Positions 45,311 through 53,538 of a stretch of 64,000 bases of DNA are shown here, in pieces. The position numbers and the translations under genes were made by a program. How positions within the stretch are numbered: position 1 is the stretch's first letter; each line of letters opens with the position of its first letter. Source of the DNA: Pseudomonas brenneri. Lineage in GTDB: Bacteria > Pseudomonadota > Gammaproteobacteria > Pseudomonadales > Pseudomonadaceae. Location: positions 310,001 through 374,000 of the forward strand of contig NZ_VFIL01000005.1 of NCBI RefSeq assembly GCF_007858285.1, given 5' to 3'. The notes beneath the pieces are model-generated. The model ran no database searches and was not told the origin of the DNA. It worked only from the letters and a program-made list of their open reading frames with translations.

Positions 45311-46924
45311 ATGCTACGAATCACCGAACTCAAGCTGCCCATCGACCATCCCGAAGAAGACCTGCGGCCTGCCATCGTGCAGCGCCTGGGCATCGCCAGT
45401 GATGATCTGCTCGATTTCACCCTGTTCAAACGCAGCTACGACGCGCGCAAGAAATCGTCGGAGCTGTGCTTCATCTACACCGTCGACCTTGAGGTCAAGG
45501 GTGAAGCCGCCCTGCTGCTCAAGTTCGCCGACGACCGCAATATCAATGCCGCGCCCGATGTCAGCTACAAGGTCGTGGGCCAGGCCCCGGCAGGCCTGAG
45601 CGAGCGGCCCATCGTTGTCGGCTTCGGCCCTTGCGGGATCTTTGCCGGGTTGTTGCTGGCGCAGATGGGTTTCAAGCCGATCATCCTCGAACGCGGCCGC
45701 GAAGTGCGCCAACGCACCAAGGATACCTGGGGCCTGTGGCGCAAAAGCGTACTCAACCCCGAGTCCAACGTGCAGTTCGGCGAGGGCGGCGCCGGGACCT
45801 TTTCCGACGGCAAGCTCTACAGCCAGATCAAGGACCCGAAATTCCACGGGCGCAAGGTCTTGCATGAGTTCGTCAAGGCCGGCGCGCCAGATGAGATCCT
45901 CTACGTCAGCAAACCGCACATCGGCACCTTCCGCCTGACCGGCGTGGTGGAAAACATGCGCCAACAAATCATCGCCCTGGGCGGTGAGGTGCGTTTCGAA
46001 CAGCGGGTCACCGACGTGCTGATCGAAGATGGCCAGTTGAATGGCGTGGTGGTCGATAGTGGCGAGCAGATCCTCTCCAAGCACGTGATCCTTGCCCTCG
46101 GCCACAGCGCCCGCGACACCTTCCGCATGCTCCACGGTCGTGGCGTGTACATGGAAGCCAAGCCGTTTTCGGTGGGTTTTCGCATCGAACACCCACAATC
46201 GCTGATCGACGCCGCACGCCTGGGCAAGTATGCCGGGCACCCGAAACTGGGCGCGGCCGACTACAAGTTGGTGCACCACGCCAAGAACGGCCGTTCGGTG
46301 TACAGCTTTTGCATGTGCCCGGGCGGTACGGTGGTGGCAGCCACCTCCGAGCCGAATCGGGTCGTGACCAATGGCATGAGCCAGTACTCGCGTAACGAAC
46401 GCAATGCCAACTCCGGGATCGTGGTCGGCATCACCCCGGAAGTGGACTATCCGGGCGGCCCGCTGGCCGGGATCGAGTTGCAGGAGCGCCTGGAATCCCA
46501 CGCGTTCATCCTTGGCGGCAGCAACTACGAAGCGCCGGCGCAACTGGTCGGTGATTTCATCGCCGGCAAGCCGTCCACCACCATTGGCACTGTAGAACCG
46601 TCCTACAAGCCAGGTGTAGCCCTCGGTGATTTGGCCCTGGCCTTGCCAGACTTTGCCATCGAGGCCATCCGCGAAGCGCTGCCGGCCTTTGAGAAGCAGA
46701 TCAAGGGCTACTCGCTGCATGACGCAGTACTGACCGGGATCGAGACTCGCACCTCGTCGCCGCTGCGGATCACCCGTGACGCGTCGATGCAGAGTTTGAA
46801 TGTCAAAGGCCTGTTCCCGGCTGGTGAAGGCGCCGGTTATGCCGGTGGGATCTTGTCGGCAGGCGTTGACGGGATTCGGATTGCTGAAGCCGTGGCGCGC
46901 AACATCCTCGGTATCGAGGCCTGA
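45311..46924 (+). CDS. FAD-dependent dehydrogenase of the COG2509 family
   Basis: 537 residues. The N-terminal ~90 residues are a small ferredoxin-like RNA-binding-type fold (MLRITELKLPIDHPEEDL). A GFGPCGIFAGLLLAQ dinucleotide motif (about residue 107) begins the flavoprotein domain. Other family blocks are FGEGGAGTFSDGKLYS and the C-terminal FPAGEGAGYAGGILSAGVDG. The family is called an uncharacterised FAD-dependent dehydrogenase; substrate unknown. It is a single gene with a REP hairpin behind it. Confidence 0.88.
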   Translation: MLRITELKLPIDHPEEDLRPAIVQRLGIASDDLLDFTLFKRSYDARKKSSELCFIYTVDLEVKGEAALLLKFADDRNINAAPDVSYKVVGQAPAGLSERPIVVGFGPCGIFAGLLLAQMGFKPIILERGREVRQRTKDTWGLWRKSVLNPESNVQFGEGGAGTFSDGKLYSQIKDPKFHGRKVLHEFVKAGAPDEILYVSKPHIGTFRLTGVVENMRQQIIALGGEVRFEQRVTDVLIEDGQLNGVVVDSGEQILSKHVILALGHSARDTFRMLHGRGVYMEAKPFSVGFRIEHPQSLIDAARLGKYAGHPKLGAADYKLVHHAKNGRSVYSFCMCPGGTVVAATSEPNRVVTNGMSQYSRNERNANSGIVVGITPEVDYPGGPLAGIELQERLESHAFILGGSNYEAPAQLVGDFIAGKPSTTIGTVEPSYKPGVALGDLALALPDFAIEAIREALPAFEKQIKGYSLHDAVLTGIETRTSSPLRITRDASMQSLNVKGLFPAGEGAGYAGGILSAGVDGIRIAEAVARNILGIEA

Positions 46925-46951
46925 CAGTTCACTCGTAAACGACCCCTCTCT

Positions 46952-46985
46952 ATTGTGGGAGCCGGGCTTGCCCGACTCCCACAAT
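46952..46985. repeat. Single REP-derived hairpin
   Basis: ATTGTGGGAG and CTCCCACAAT pair around GCCGGGCTTGCCCG-like inner sequence. It lies 28 bases after the flavoprotein gene and near the end of the convergent PLP gene, so it could serve both as a terminator. Confidence 0.8.
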
Positions 46986-47006
46986 GGTTTCCATACACAG
47001 GAAATT

Positions 47007-48101
47007 TTAGATATTGGCGCGCAGGATGCTGTCCGGCAACGGCTCGCCCCGTTCGACAGTGGCAGCCACCGCGTCAATCAACACTTCCAGCTCATACCCT
47101 TGCCCGATCAACCACGCATCGTCGTAATAGGTTGTGGCATAACGCTCGCCCCCATCACACAGAATCGCCACGATAGACCCCGACTCCCCCGCCGCCTGCA
47201 TCTGCTGCGCGGCAATCAATGCGCCAATCAGGTTGGTGCCGCTGGACCCCCCGACCCGCCGTCCCAAGCGTTGCGCCAGATAATGCATGGCCGCCAGCGA
47301 CAAGGCATCTGGCACCTTGACCATCGCATCGATCACCTTGGGCAAGAACGATGCCTCTACTCGTGGCCGGCCGATGCCCTCGATCCGCGAACCGCAGTCC
47401 AGGCGCAAGCTGGCATCACCGCTCTGGTAGTACTCAAAAAACACTGAACGCTCGGCGTCGGCGCACAACACCCGGGTGCAATGCTGGCGATAACGCACAT
47501 AACGCCCCAGGGTTGCGGTGGTACCGCCGGTACCCGGGCTGGAAATCAGCCAGCTCGGCTCGGGATGCCGTTCGAAGCGCAACTGCTGGAAGATCGATTC
47601 GGCAATATTGTTGTTCGCCCGCCAGTCGGTGGCCCGTTCGGCGTAGGTGAACTGGTCCATGAAGTGCCCGCCACTTTCCTGCGCCAGGCGTTCGGATTCG
47701 GCGTAGATCTGCGTGGGATCCTGCACCAGGTGGCTCTTGCCGCCGTAAAAGGCGATCTGCGCAATCTTTTCCTGGGAGGTGGTGGCCGGCATCACCGCAA
47801 TGAACGGCAGGCCCAACAAGCGCGCGAAGTACGCCTCGGAGATCGCCGTCGAACCGCTGGAAGCTTCGATCACTGGCGCGCCCGGTTTGAGCCAGCCATT
47901 GCACAGGGCATACAGGAACAAGGAACGGGCCAGCCGGTGCTTCAGGCTCCCGGTGGGATGGCTGGACTCATCCTTGAAATACAACTCGATTCCCGGCAAG
48001 CCCGGCAACGGTAGTGGGATCAGGTGGGTGTCGGCGCTGCGCTGGAAGTCCGCTTCAATAATGCGGATGGCCTCTCGGGCCCACGGACGGTGGTCGTTCA
48101 T
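47007..48101 (-). CDS. PLP-dependent cysteine synthase-like protein
   Basis: 364 residues from ATG 48101 (a TTG lies two codons earlier). Fold type II PLP enzyme: the lysine in [13 protein letters not shown] binds [18 protein letters not shown] is the phosphate/substrate loop, and [17 protein letters not shown] is the glycine-rich PLP phosphate site. It resembles cysteine synthase/cystathionine beta-synthase but is a separate group, also found as a lyase-like protein. The exact reaction is uncertain. Confidence 0.85.
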   Translation of the reverse strand: MNDHRPWAREAIRIIEADFQRSADTHLIPLPLPGLPGIELYFKDESSHPTGSLKHRLARSLFLYALCNGWLKPGAPVIEASSGSTAISEAYFARLLGLPFIAVMPATTSQEKIAQIAFYGGKSHLVQDPTQIYAESERLAQESGGHFMDQFTYAERATDWRANNNIAESIFQQLRFERHPEPSWLISSPGTGGTTATLGRYVRYRQHCTRVLCADAERSVFFEYYQSGDASLRLDCGSRIEGIGRPRVEASFLPKVIDAMVKVPDALSLAAMHYLAQRLGRRVGGSSGTNLIGALIAAQQMQAAGESGSIVAILCDGGERYATTYYDDAWLIGQGYELEVLIDAVAATVERGEPLPDSILRANI

Positions 48102-48317
48102 GCTCAAGTTCCATTAAGTTTTCAGGCTTGATCTTAGGGTGTTTCCTACACTGCACACAGATACAGTCATGACTCAATTCGATACATAATTGCCAGGCGT
48201 TGACGCAATCCATACAACGGCGCTTTTATATAACAAAAAAGAATATAACTTTTGTTTTAACAACTAACAGTACGGGTTAGGGTACGCCCCTATTGAACTT
48301 TGATTGGAGAGCATCCC

Positions 48318-49505
48318 TTGCCTCTGCGTAGCACGTTTACCCGTTTCTTCCAGCTCGAAGCGGCCAGTGGTCTGTTACTGATCGCTGCAGCCGCCTTGGC
48401 CCTGATCATCAACAATTCGCCGCTGTCCTCGTTCTATAACAGCTTTCTTGAAGTGCCCGTCGCCGTCCAGATCGGCGCCCTGCAAATCGCCAAGCCCTCG
48501 CTGCTGTGGATCAATGATGGCCTGATGGCCCTGTTCTTCCTACTGATCGGCCTGGAGGTCAAGCGCGAGTTGCTCGACGGCCACCTGTCCAAACCTTCCC
48601 AGGTCGTGCTGCCAGGCGCTGCGGCCATTGGCGGCATGGTGGTGCCGGCGCTGATCTACTGGGCACTGAACAAGGATAACCCGGCCGCCCTGGGCGGCTG
48701 GGCCATCCCGATGGCCACCGATATCGCCTTTGCCCTCGGGGTATTGGCGCTGCTGGGCAAGCGTGTGCCGGTGTCGCTGAAGCTGTTCTTGATGACCCTG
48801 GCGATCATCGATGACCTGGGTGCCATCATCGTCATCGCGATTTTCTACTCCGGCGACCTGTCCACCGCGTCGCTGGCAGGCGCCGGCGCCTGTCTTGTCG
48901 CCTTGATCGCCATGAACCGCCTGGGGGTGGTGAAGCTCGGGCCGTATCTGATCATCGGCCTGATCCTGTGGGTCTGCGTACTCAAGAGTGGTGTTCACGC
49001 GACCCTGGCTGGCGTCACCCTGGCGTTCTGCATTCCGCTGCGCACCAAGAACGCCGAGCCGTCGCCCCTGCTGGGCCTGGAACATGCCCTGCATCCCTGG
49101 GTGGCGTACGGCATCCTGCCACTGTTCGCCTTTGCCAACGCCGGCGTATCCCTGACCGGCGTCAACCTGGAGAGCTTCACCCATCATGTGCCAATGGGTA
49201 TCGCCGCTGGCCTGCTGGTGGGTAAGACCGTCGGTGTGTTTGGCCTGACCTGGCTCGCGGTGAAAACCGGCCTTGCGGCCCTGCCGACCGGCGCCAATTG
49301 GGGCCAGGTCATGGGCGTGGCCATCCTGTGTGGCATTGGCTTTACCATGAGTCTGTTTGTCGGCTCGCTGGCGTTCCTGCCGGGCAGTAGCGAATACGCC
49401 GGGATGGACCGGATGGGCATTCTCACCGGCTCGATCCTTGCGGCACTGATTGGTTATGCCGTGACGGCGATGGCCAGTCGCAAACAGGCGACGGTCAACG
49501 CGTAA
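48318..49505 (+). CDS. nhaA: Na+/H+ antiporter NhaA
   Basis: 395 residues from TTG 48318, chosen for the TTGGAGAG ribosome site 9 bases upstream; the ATT-type start at 48300 lacks one. NhaA has 12 helices. The ion-binding aspartates are in IIDDLGAI (D165/D166, matching E. coli D163/D164) and the partner in [11 protein letters not shown]. It extrudes Na+ in exchange for protons at alkaline pH. It ends in a strong terminator. Confidence 0.95.
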   Translation: MPLRSTFTRFFQLEAASGLLLIAAAALALIINNSPLSSFYNSFLEVPVAVQIGALQIAKPSLLWINDGLMALFFLLIGLEVKRELLDGHLSKPSQVVLPGAAAIGGMVVPALIYWALNKDNPAALGGWAIPMATDIAFALGVLALLGKRVPVSLKLFLMTLAIIDDLGAIIVIAIFYSGDLSTASLAGAGACLVALIAMNRLGVVKLGPYLIIGLILWVCVLKSGVHATLAGVTLAFCIPLRTKNAEPSPLLGLEHALHPWVAYGILPLFAFANAGVSLTGVNLESFTHHVPMGIAAGLLVGKTVGVFGLTWLAVKTGLAALPTGANWGQVMGVAILCGIGFTMSLFVGSLAFLPGSSEYAGMDRMGILTGSILAALIGYAVTAMASRKQATVNA

Positions 49506-49532
49506 CGCGCTCTGTTCACCTGAGCGCGCAAT

Positions 49533-49570
49533 AAAAACCCCGCCCGGTCACCCGGTCGGGGTTTTTCTTT
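49533..49570 (+). terminator. Rho-independent terminator of nhaA
   Basis: AAAAACCCCG pairs with CGGGGTTTTT around an inner CCCGGT/ACCCGG-type stem, and the hairpin is flanked by T and A runs, so it can work on both strands. It also lies after the SlyB-like gene. Confidence 0.9.
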
Positions 49571-49586
49571 TACCGCCTGCCAACCC

Positions 49587-50051
49587 TTAACGGGTAACGC
49601 GGCTGGTCCCATCAACGGTCATGATGCGCACGCGGTCGCCGATGCGGAAGATTTCGTTTTCCTGCACAGCCTGGACGTAGGCGCGCATGCTGCCGTCGTC
49701 TTCGCGCACGGTGATTTCAACACCCTGGGTGCGAGTCAGGCCTTCTTCGGTGGCCGAGCCCAGCAGGCCGCCAGCCACGGCACCGATAACGGCTGTCACG
49801 ATGCTGCCACGACCGCCACCGATGGCACTACCGCCCACACCACCGATAACTGCACCCGCTGCACCACCGATTGGGGTCTTGGTGCCTTCGATCTTGACCG
49901 GACGCAGGGACTCGATGGTGCCCATGCGTACGCTCTGTACGCGACGGGCTTCGTCACGGGAGTACGAGTCGCCGGTCAGGCTGGAGGCGCAGCCACCCAG
50001 CAGCAACGACATGGTGGTAAAGCAGGCAACCAGCAGAACAGACTTACGCAT
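49587..50051 (-). CDS. Glycine-zipper outer-membrane lipoprotein, SlyB/PcpY type
   Basis: 154 residues from ATG 50051. A lipoprotein signal ends LLGGC (cysteine 21). The glycine zipper 2TM domain follows (IGGAAGAVIGGVGGSAIGGG ... AVAGGLLGSATEEGLTRTQG), and then the SH3-like tail IRIGDRVRIMTVDG. Members guard envelope integrity under Mg2+ or membrane stress. It converges on nhaA. Confidence 0.88.
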   Translation of the reverse strand: MRKSVLLVACFTTMSLLLGGCASSLTGDSYSRDEARRVQSVRMGTIESLRPVKIEGTKTPIGGAAGAVIGGVGGSAIGGGRGSIVTAVIGAVAGGLLGSATEEGLTRTQGVEITVREDDGSMRAYVQAVQENEIFRIGDRVRIMTVDGTSRVTR

Positions 50052-50208
50052 AGCATCAACTCCAAAGGACATATCTTTATTAGACTCCGCTGCTTGACGC
50101 CTGTCACGACACGGCCCGGAGAAAATTGCTTTCATTCAGCCCCAGTACAGACAGGCTGTATCGCGAAAATCGACGAACGGTAGCACCTGCACCCAGACAA
50201 GGAATTTC

Positions 50209-50454
50209 ATGGACTACTTCATTATTGTAGCGACTACCGCCGCCGGCCTGTATTTCCACTGGTGGCTGTACCGGCGGATCAAGCGCTGGATAGACCGCGA
50301 CCTTGCGTTGTCCCTGGCAGGAGACGATCAGCGCAAGCGCATCTTTATGCTGCAACAGTTGGACCGCGCCAAGGCGGAGAAGGTCAAGCGTAAGGATTTG
50401 CCGCAGTGGCTGCAGGATGCAGCCCGGCAATATGTGGTCAAAGCCACAGAGTAG
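50209..50454 (+). CDS. Small membrane-anchored hypothetical protein
   Basis: 81 residues with one N-terminal helix (FIIVATTAAGLYFHWWLY) followed by a basic, helical cytoplasmic tail (RRIKRWIDRDLA ... RAKAEKVKRKDLPQWLQDAARQ). The ribosome site GGAAT is weak. I do not recognise a family with a function. It is divergent from the SlyB-like gene. Confidence 0.65.
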   Translation: MDYFIIVATTAAGLYFHWWLYRRIKRWIDRDLALSLAGDDQRKRIFMLQQLDRAKAEKVKRKDLPQWLQDAARQYVVKATE

Positions 50455-50471
50455 AAGCTTCTTAGTGAAGG

Positions 50472-50505
50472 ACGTGTAGGAGCCAGCTTGCCGGCGCCTA
50501 CACGT
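50472..50505. repeat. REP-derived hairpin
   Basis: ACGTGTAGG and CCTACACGT pair around AGCCAGCTTGCCGGCG. It lies after the small membrane gene and near the convergent pdxH stop. Confidence 0.75.
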
Positions 50506-50514
50506 GTGATGTCT

Positions 50515-51162
50515 TCAGGGCGCCAGTCGCTCGCGGGTCCAGTTGGCCCCCTGCAAACGATAGTTCAAGCGATCATGCAAACGGCTGGTCCTGCCCTGCC
50601 AGAACTCGATGCGCTCCGGTAGCAGGCGATAGCCGCCCCAATGCTCAGGGCAATCCGGCTGGGTATCGCTGAAGCGTTGCTCGGTGGCCTTGAGCAGGTC
50701 CTGCAACTCTTCGCGATCCCGAATCACCCGGCTCTGGGGAGATGCCCAGGCGCCAATCCGGCTGCCCAGCGGACGCACCTGATAGTAGGCGTCCGACTCC
50801 TGGGGCGTGACCTTGACCACCCGCCCCTCGATGCGCACCTGGCGCTCCAGGGTCGGCCAGAAGAACGTCATGGCAGCAAAGGGGCGTGCCGCCAATTGCT
50901 CACCCTTGGCGCTCTGGTAGTTGGTAAAGAAGGTAAAACCCTGGGCGTCCAGGCCCTTGAGCAGCAAGATACGGCAGTGCGGACGGCCCTCCTTGTCCAC
51001 GGTCGCCAGGGTCATGGCGTTGGCCTCCACCGGCGGTTGCTCGGTCTTGACCGCATCGGCGAACCACTGGTGGAACAAGGCAAACGGCTCGTCCGGGGCC
51101 TGGGCCTCGCTCAAACCGTCCCGTGTGTAGTCACGGCGCATATCAGCCAGTGCCTGGGTCAT
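50515..51162 (-). CDS. pdxH: Pyridoxamine 5'-phosphate oxidase
   Basis: 215 residues. FMN- and PLP-binding signatures are intact: [26 protein letters not shown], the [18 protein letters not shown] block and [18 protein letters not shown], with the conserved ending WTRERLAP. It makes pyridoxal phosphate from pyridoxine or pyridoxamine phosphate (EC 1.4.3.5). The OmpA-like gene upstream on the same strand ends 27 bases before its start. Confidence 0.96.
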   Translation of the reverse strand: MTQALADMRRDYTRDGLSEAQAPDEPFALFHQWFADAVKTEQPPVEANAMTLATVDKEGRPHCRILLLKGLDAQGFTFFTNYQSAKGEQLAARPFAAMTFFWPTLERQVRIEGRVVKVTPQESDAYYQVRPLGSRIGAWASPQSRVIRDREELQDLLKATEQRFSDTQPDCPEHWGGYRLLPERIEFWQGRTSRLHDRLNYRLQGANWTRERLAP

Positions 51163-51189
51163 GCGGCTTTATCCTTCTTGCTCAACTGC

Positions 51190-52200
51190 TCAGTTTTTCG
51201 CCTGGTCGTTTGCCGCTACTTTTTTCGCCGGTGCTGCAGCCTTGGCGGCAACCGGCTTTTTCGCGGCGGGCTTGGCGGCCGTTTTTTTCGCGGTGGGCTT
51301 GGCGGCAGCCTTCTTGGCAGGTGCTTTCTTGGCAGCAGCGGCTTTCTTGGCGACCGGCGCTGGGGCAACTACGTCCTGTACCGCAACCAGTTCAGGCTTC
51401 GGCGGGTTTGGCGAGTTGTACTTGCTCAGCAGTGCCAGCATGGTGGTGCGCTGGGTGAACATGATTTCCATGCGACGGTTCAAGGCGCGGCCCTGGGTAC
51501 TGTCGTTGGCGGCGCGAGGCATCAGGTCACCCATGCCACGCAACATCAGGCGATCCTGCTTCAAGCCACTGAGGCTGAAGATCGACGCAATGGACTGGGC
51601 ACGTTCCTTGGTCAGGGGCTGGTTTTGTACGGTGTCGATGTGGCCCAGTACCAGCACGGCGGTCTTGGGATCGCTTTCAACGGCCTTGGCTACACGGGTG
51701 AACGGACCCAGGGTCACTGGCAGCAGCATCGCCGGGCGTTTCGGGTTATAGGAACCATCGACCGGGGCAATCACCACCAACACGTTATCGCGACGTTCCA
51801 GTTGCAGGTTGCTGTCCTTGATCGCAGCCCGCAGGCGCGGCTCGTAGTCGTCCAGCCAGGCTTGGGTGATTTTCGGATCTGGCATCGGGATGTTGGTCAC
51901 ATCGACTTTGCTCAGGGGTTTTGGCTTGCTTTCGAACGGCCACCACCATTTGGTGTCGGTTTCAGTCTTGGCGACCACCGGGGCAGTCGTCGGGGCAGGT
52001 GTGGCCGCCTTCAGATCAGCCTTGAGGTCAGCCTTTGCATCAGCCGCCTTGGCATCGGTTTTGGCAGTAACATCCTTGGCCGCCGACTTGTCGAACCCGA
52101 ATGCCCACCAATGCTCGCCAGACGCATCATTTTGTGGAGTTTGTGCACAGCCAGTAAGAGTGAGGCAGAGCGCCAGTGCCAAGGACTTGTTCGATAACAT
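51190..52200 (-). CDS. OmpA-family lipoprotein with histone-H1-like C-terminal tail
   Basis: 336 residues. A lipoprotein signal ends LTGC (cysteine 18). After an Ala/Lys-rich linker (KAADAKADLKADLKAATPAP) comes a domain with the OmpA peptidoglycan-binding pattern: LVLGHIDTVQNQPLTKERAQSI and GRALNRRMEIMFT. The last ~55 residues are an alanine/lysine/proline array (AKKAPAKKAAAKPTAKKTAA...) like that of eukaryotic histone H1 and bacterial AlgP. Such a tail outside a chromatin protein is odd and is discussed in the findings. It lies directly upstream of pdxH on the same strand. Confidence 0.85.
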   Translation of the reverse strand: MLSNKSLALALCLTLTGCAQTPQNDASGEHWWAFGFDKSAAKDVTAKTDAKAADAKADLKADLKAATPAPTTAPVVAKTETDTKWWWPFESKPKPLSKVDVTNIPMPDPKITQAWLDDYEPRLRAAIKDSNLQLERRDNVLVVIAPVDGSYNPKRPAMLLPVTLGPFTRVAKAVESDPKTAVLVLGHIDTVQNQPLTKERAQSIASIFSLSGLKQDRLMLRGMGDLMPRAANDSTQGRALNRRMEIMFTQRTTMLALLSKYNSPNPPKPELVAVQDVVAPAPVAKKAAAAKKAPAKKAAAKPTAKKTAAKPAAKKPVAAKAAAPAKKVAANDQAKN

Positions 52201-52339
52201 GAGATATCCACAAAATGAGAAAATACAGGGGTCTGAATGACCCGTTAAACAGACGCTTCACGAAGTTTAAAGTAACAATACTTTTCCAGCGCCTTTTGTA
52301 GGTGCCTTTTTAACAAAAAAACACCAGACAGCAAGCTAT

Positions 52340-53491
52340 TTACAGACAACCGGCCAATATTCTTACCAACTTTTGCGCACGCGGGTCCATAAGTACATAC
52401 GGCCCCAGAGTATTGGTCACAAAACCAAATGCTACATCATGTTCCGGATCGGCAAATCCCACCGAGCCTCCGGCCCCAGGATGCCCAAATGCACGTGGGC
52501 CAAGGCCAAACGTTGCATTGGGTACGCCAGGCTGATCCAACATGCAGCCCAGGCCAAAACGGGTTTGCGTCAATAAGGTTTTATCCGACCCGATACTGTG
52601 CTCACGGGTCAATTGTTCAAGCATATCGGCTTCCAACAAACTTCCATCCAACAAACCACTATAAAAGCCGGCCAAACTGCGCGCATTGCCATGCCCATTT
52701 GCCGCAGGCTGCTGCATACGACGCCACTCGGGTTTGTTAGTGCTGGTTAGTATAGAAGGCGGATTGGTAAACGCCCGGGTGCTCATTGCCGCGGGTTCTC
52801 GCAGGGTGACCTGCAACAAGCGCTGGGCTGCCTCATCGCCCATATTGCCTTTGCTCCTGGCAATGTGGGCTACACGATAAAACTCTTCGTCCGCCAACCC
52901 GACATGAAAGTCCAGGCCCAGCGGCCGGGCAACCCGGGCCACAATCGACTCTCCCGGCCCCCGCCCATCGGCGCGGCGCAGCAGTTCACCGACCAGCCAG
53001 CCATAGGTGATGGCGGCGTAACCATGGCCTTCACCGGGCGTCCACCAAGGGGCCTCGGCAGCCAGGGCCGCCGTCATCAAGGGCCAGTCATACAGGGCCT
53101 CGGCGGGCAATGTTTCGCGCAGCGCTGGCAACCCGGCCTGATGGCACAGCAGTTGGCGCAGGGTAATGTTTTCCTTGCCGGCAGCGGCAAACTCCGGCCA
53201 GTCGTTGGCAACCGGGGCGTCCAACTGCAATTTACCTTCGGCAACCAGTTGCAGAGCGGCAACGGCGGTGAATGTCTTGGTGCAGGAGAACAAGTTGGCG
53301 ATGGTGTCGCTGTGCCACGCCTCGGCACCATCCTTGTCGGCAGTGCCGGCCCACAGATCGAGGACGGTTTCGCCGCCAATCTGCACACACAGCGCCGCGC
53401 CGCGCTCCTGAGGGTCGTCAAACAGTGCGGCGAAGGCTTCACGCACCGCTTCGAATTGAAGCTCGTAATGACCCTGAATCTGCACCTGCAT
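52340..53491 (-). CDS. Serine hydrolase of the beta-lactamase class C/EstB family
   Basis: 383 residues from ATG 53491 (GAGGGGG upstream). The catalytic serine lies in SCTKTF (SxxK) and the second motif in YAAITYGW (YxxxxYG); a C-terminal GHPGAGGSVGFAD loop matches the family VIII HxG-like region. It has no signal peptide, so it is cytoplasmic. Such enzymes are esterases or carboxylesterases rather than true beta-lactamases. The substrate is unknown. Confidence 0.85.
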   Translation of the reverse strand: MQVQIQGHYELQFEAVREAFAALFDDPQERGAALCVQIGGETVLDLWAGTADKDGAEAWHSDTIANLFSCTKTFTAVAALQLVAEGKLQLDAPVANDWPEFAAAGKENITLRQLLCHQAGLPALRETLPAEALYDWPLMTAALAAEAPWWTPGEGHGYAAITYGWLVGELLRRADGRGPGESIVARVARPLGLDFHVGLADEEFYRVAHIARSKGNMGDEAAQRLLQVTLREPAAMSTRAFTNPPSILTSTNKPEWRRMQQPAANGHGNARSLAGFYSGLLDGSLLEADMLEQLTREHSIGSDKTLLTQTRFGLGCMLDQPGVPNATFGLGPRAFGHPGAGGSVGFADPEHDVAFGFVTNTLGPYVLMDPRAQKLVRILAGCL

Positions 53492-53538
53492 CCCCCTCGG
53501 AAAAGACCTACGTAAAGTGGCGCCCATTGTTCCAGTCA

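Noticed and set aside
45314..47077. A 587-residue open frame opposite the COG2509 flavoprotein.
   Set aside because: The plus-strand protein carries clear FAD motifs; the antisense frame has none.
52340..53491. A true class C beta-lactamase (AmpC).
   Set aside because: There is no signal peptide, and the motifs are those of family VIII esterases, so no resistance role is claimed.
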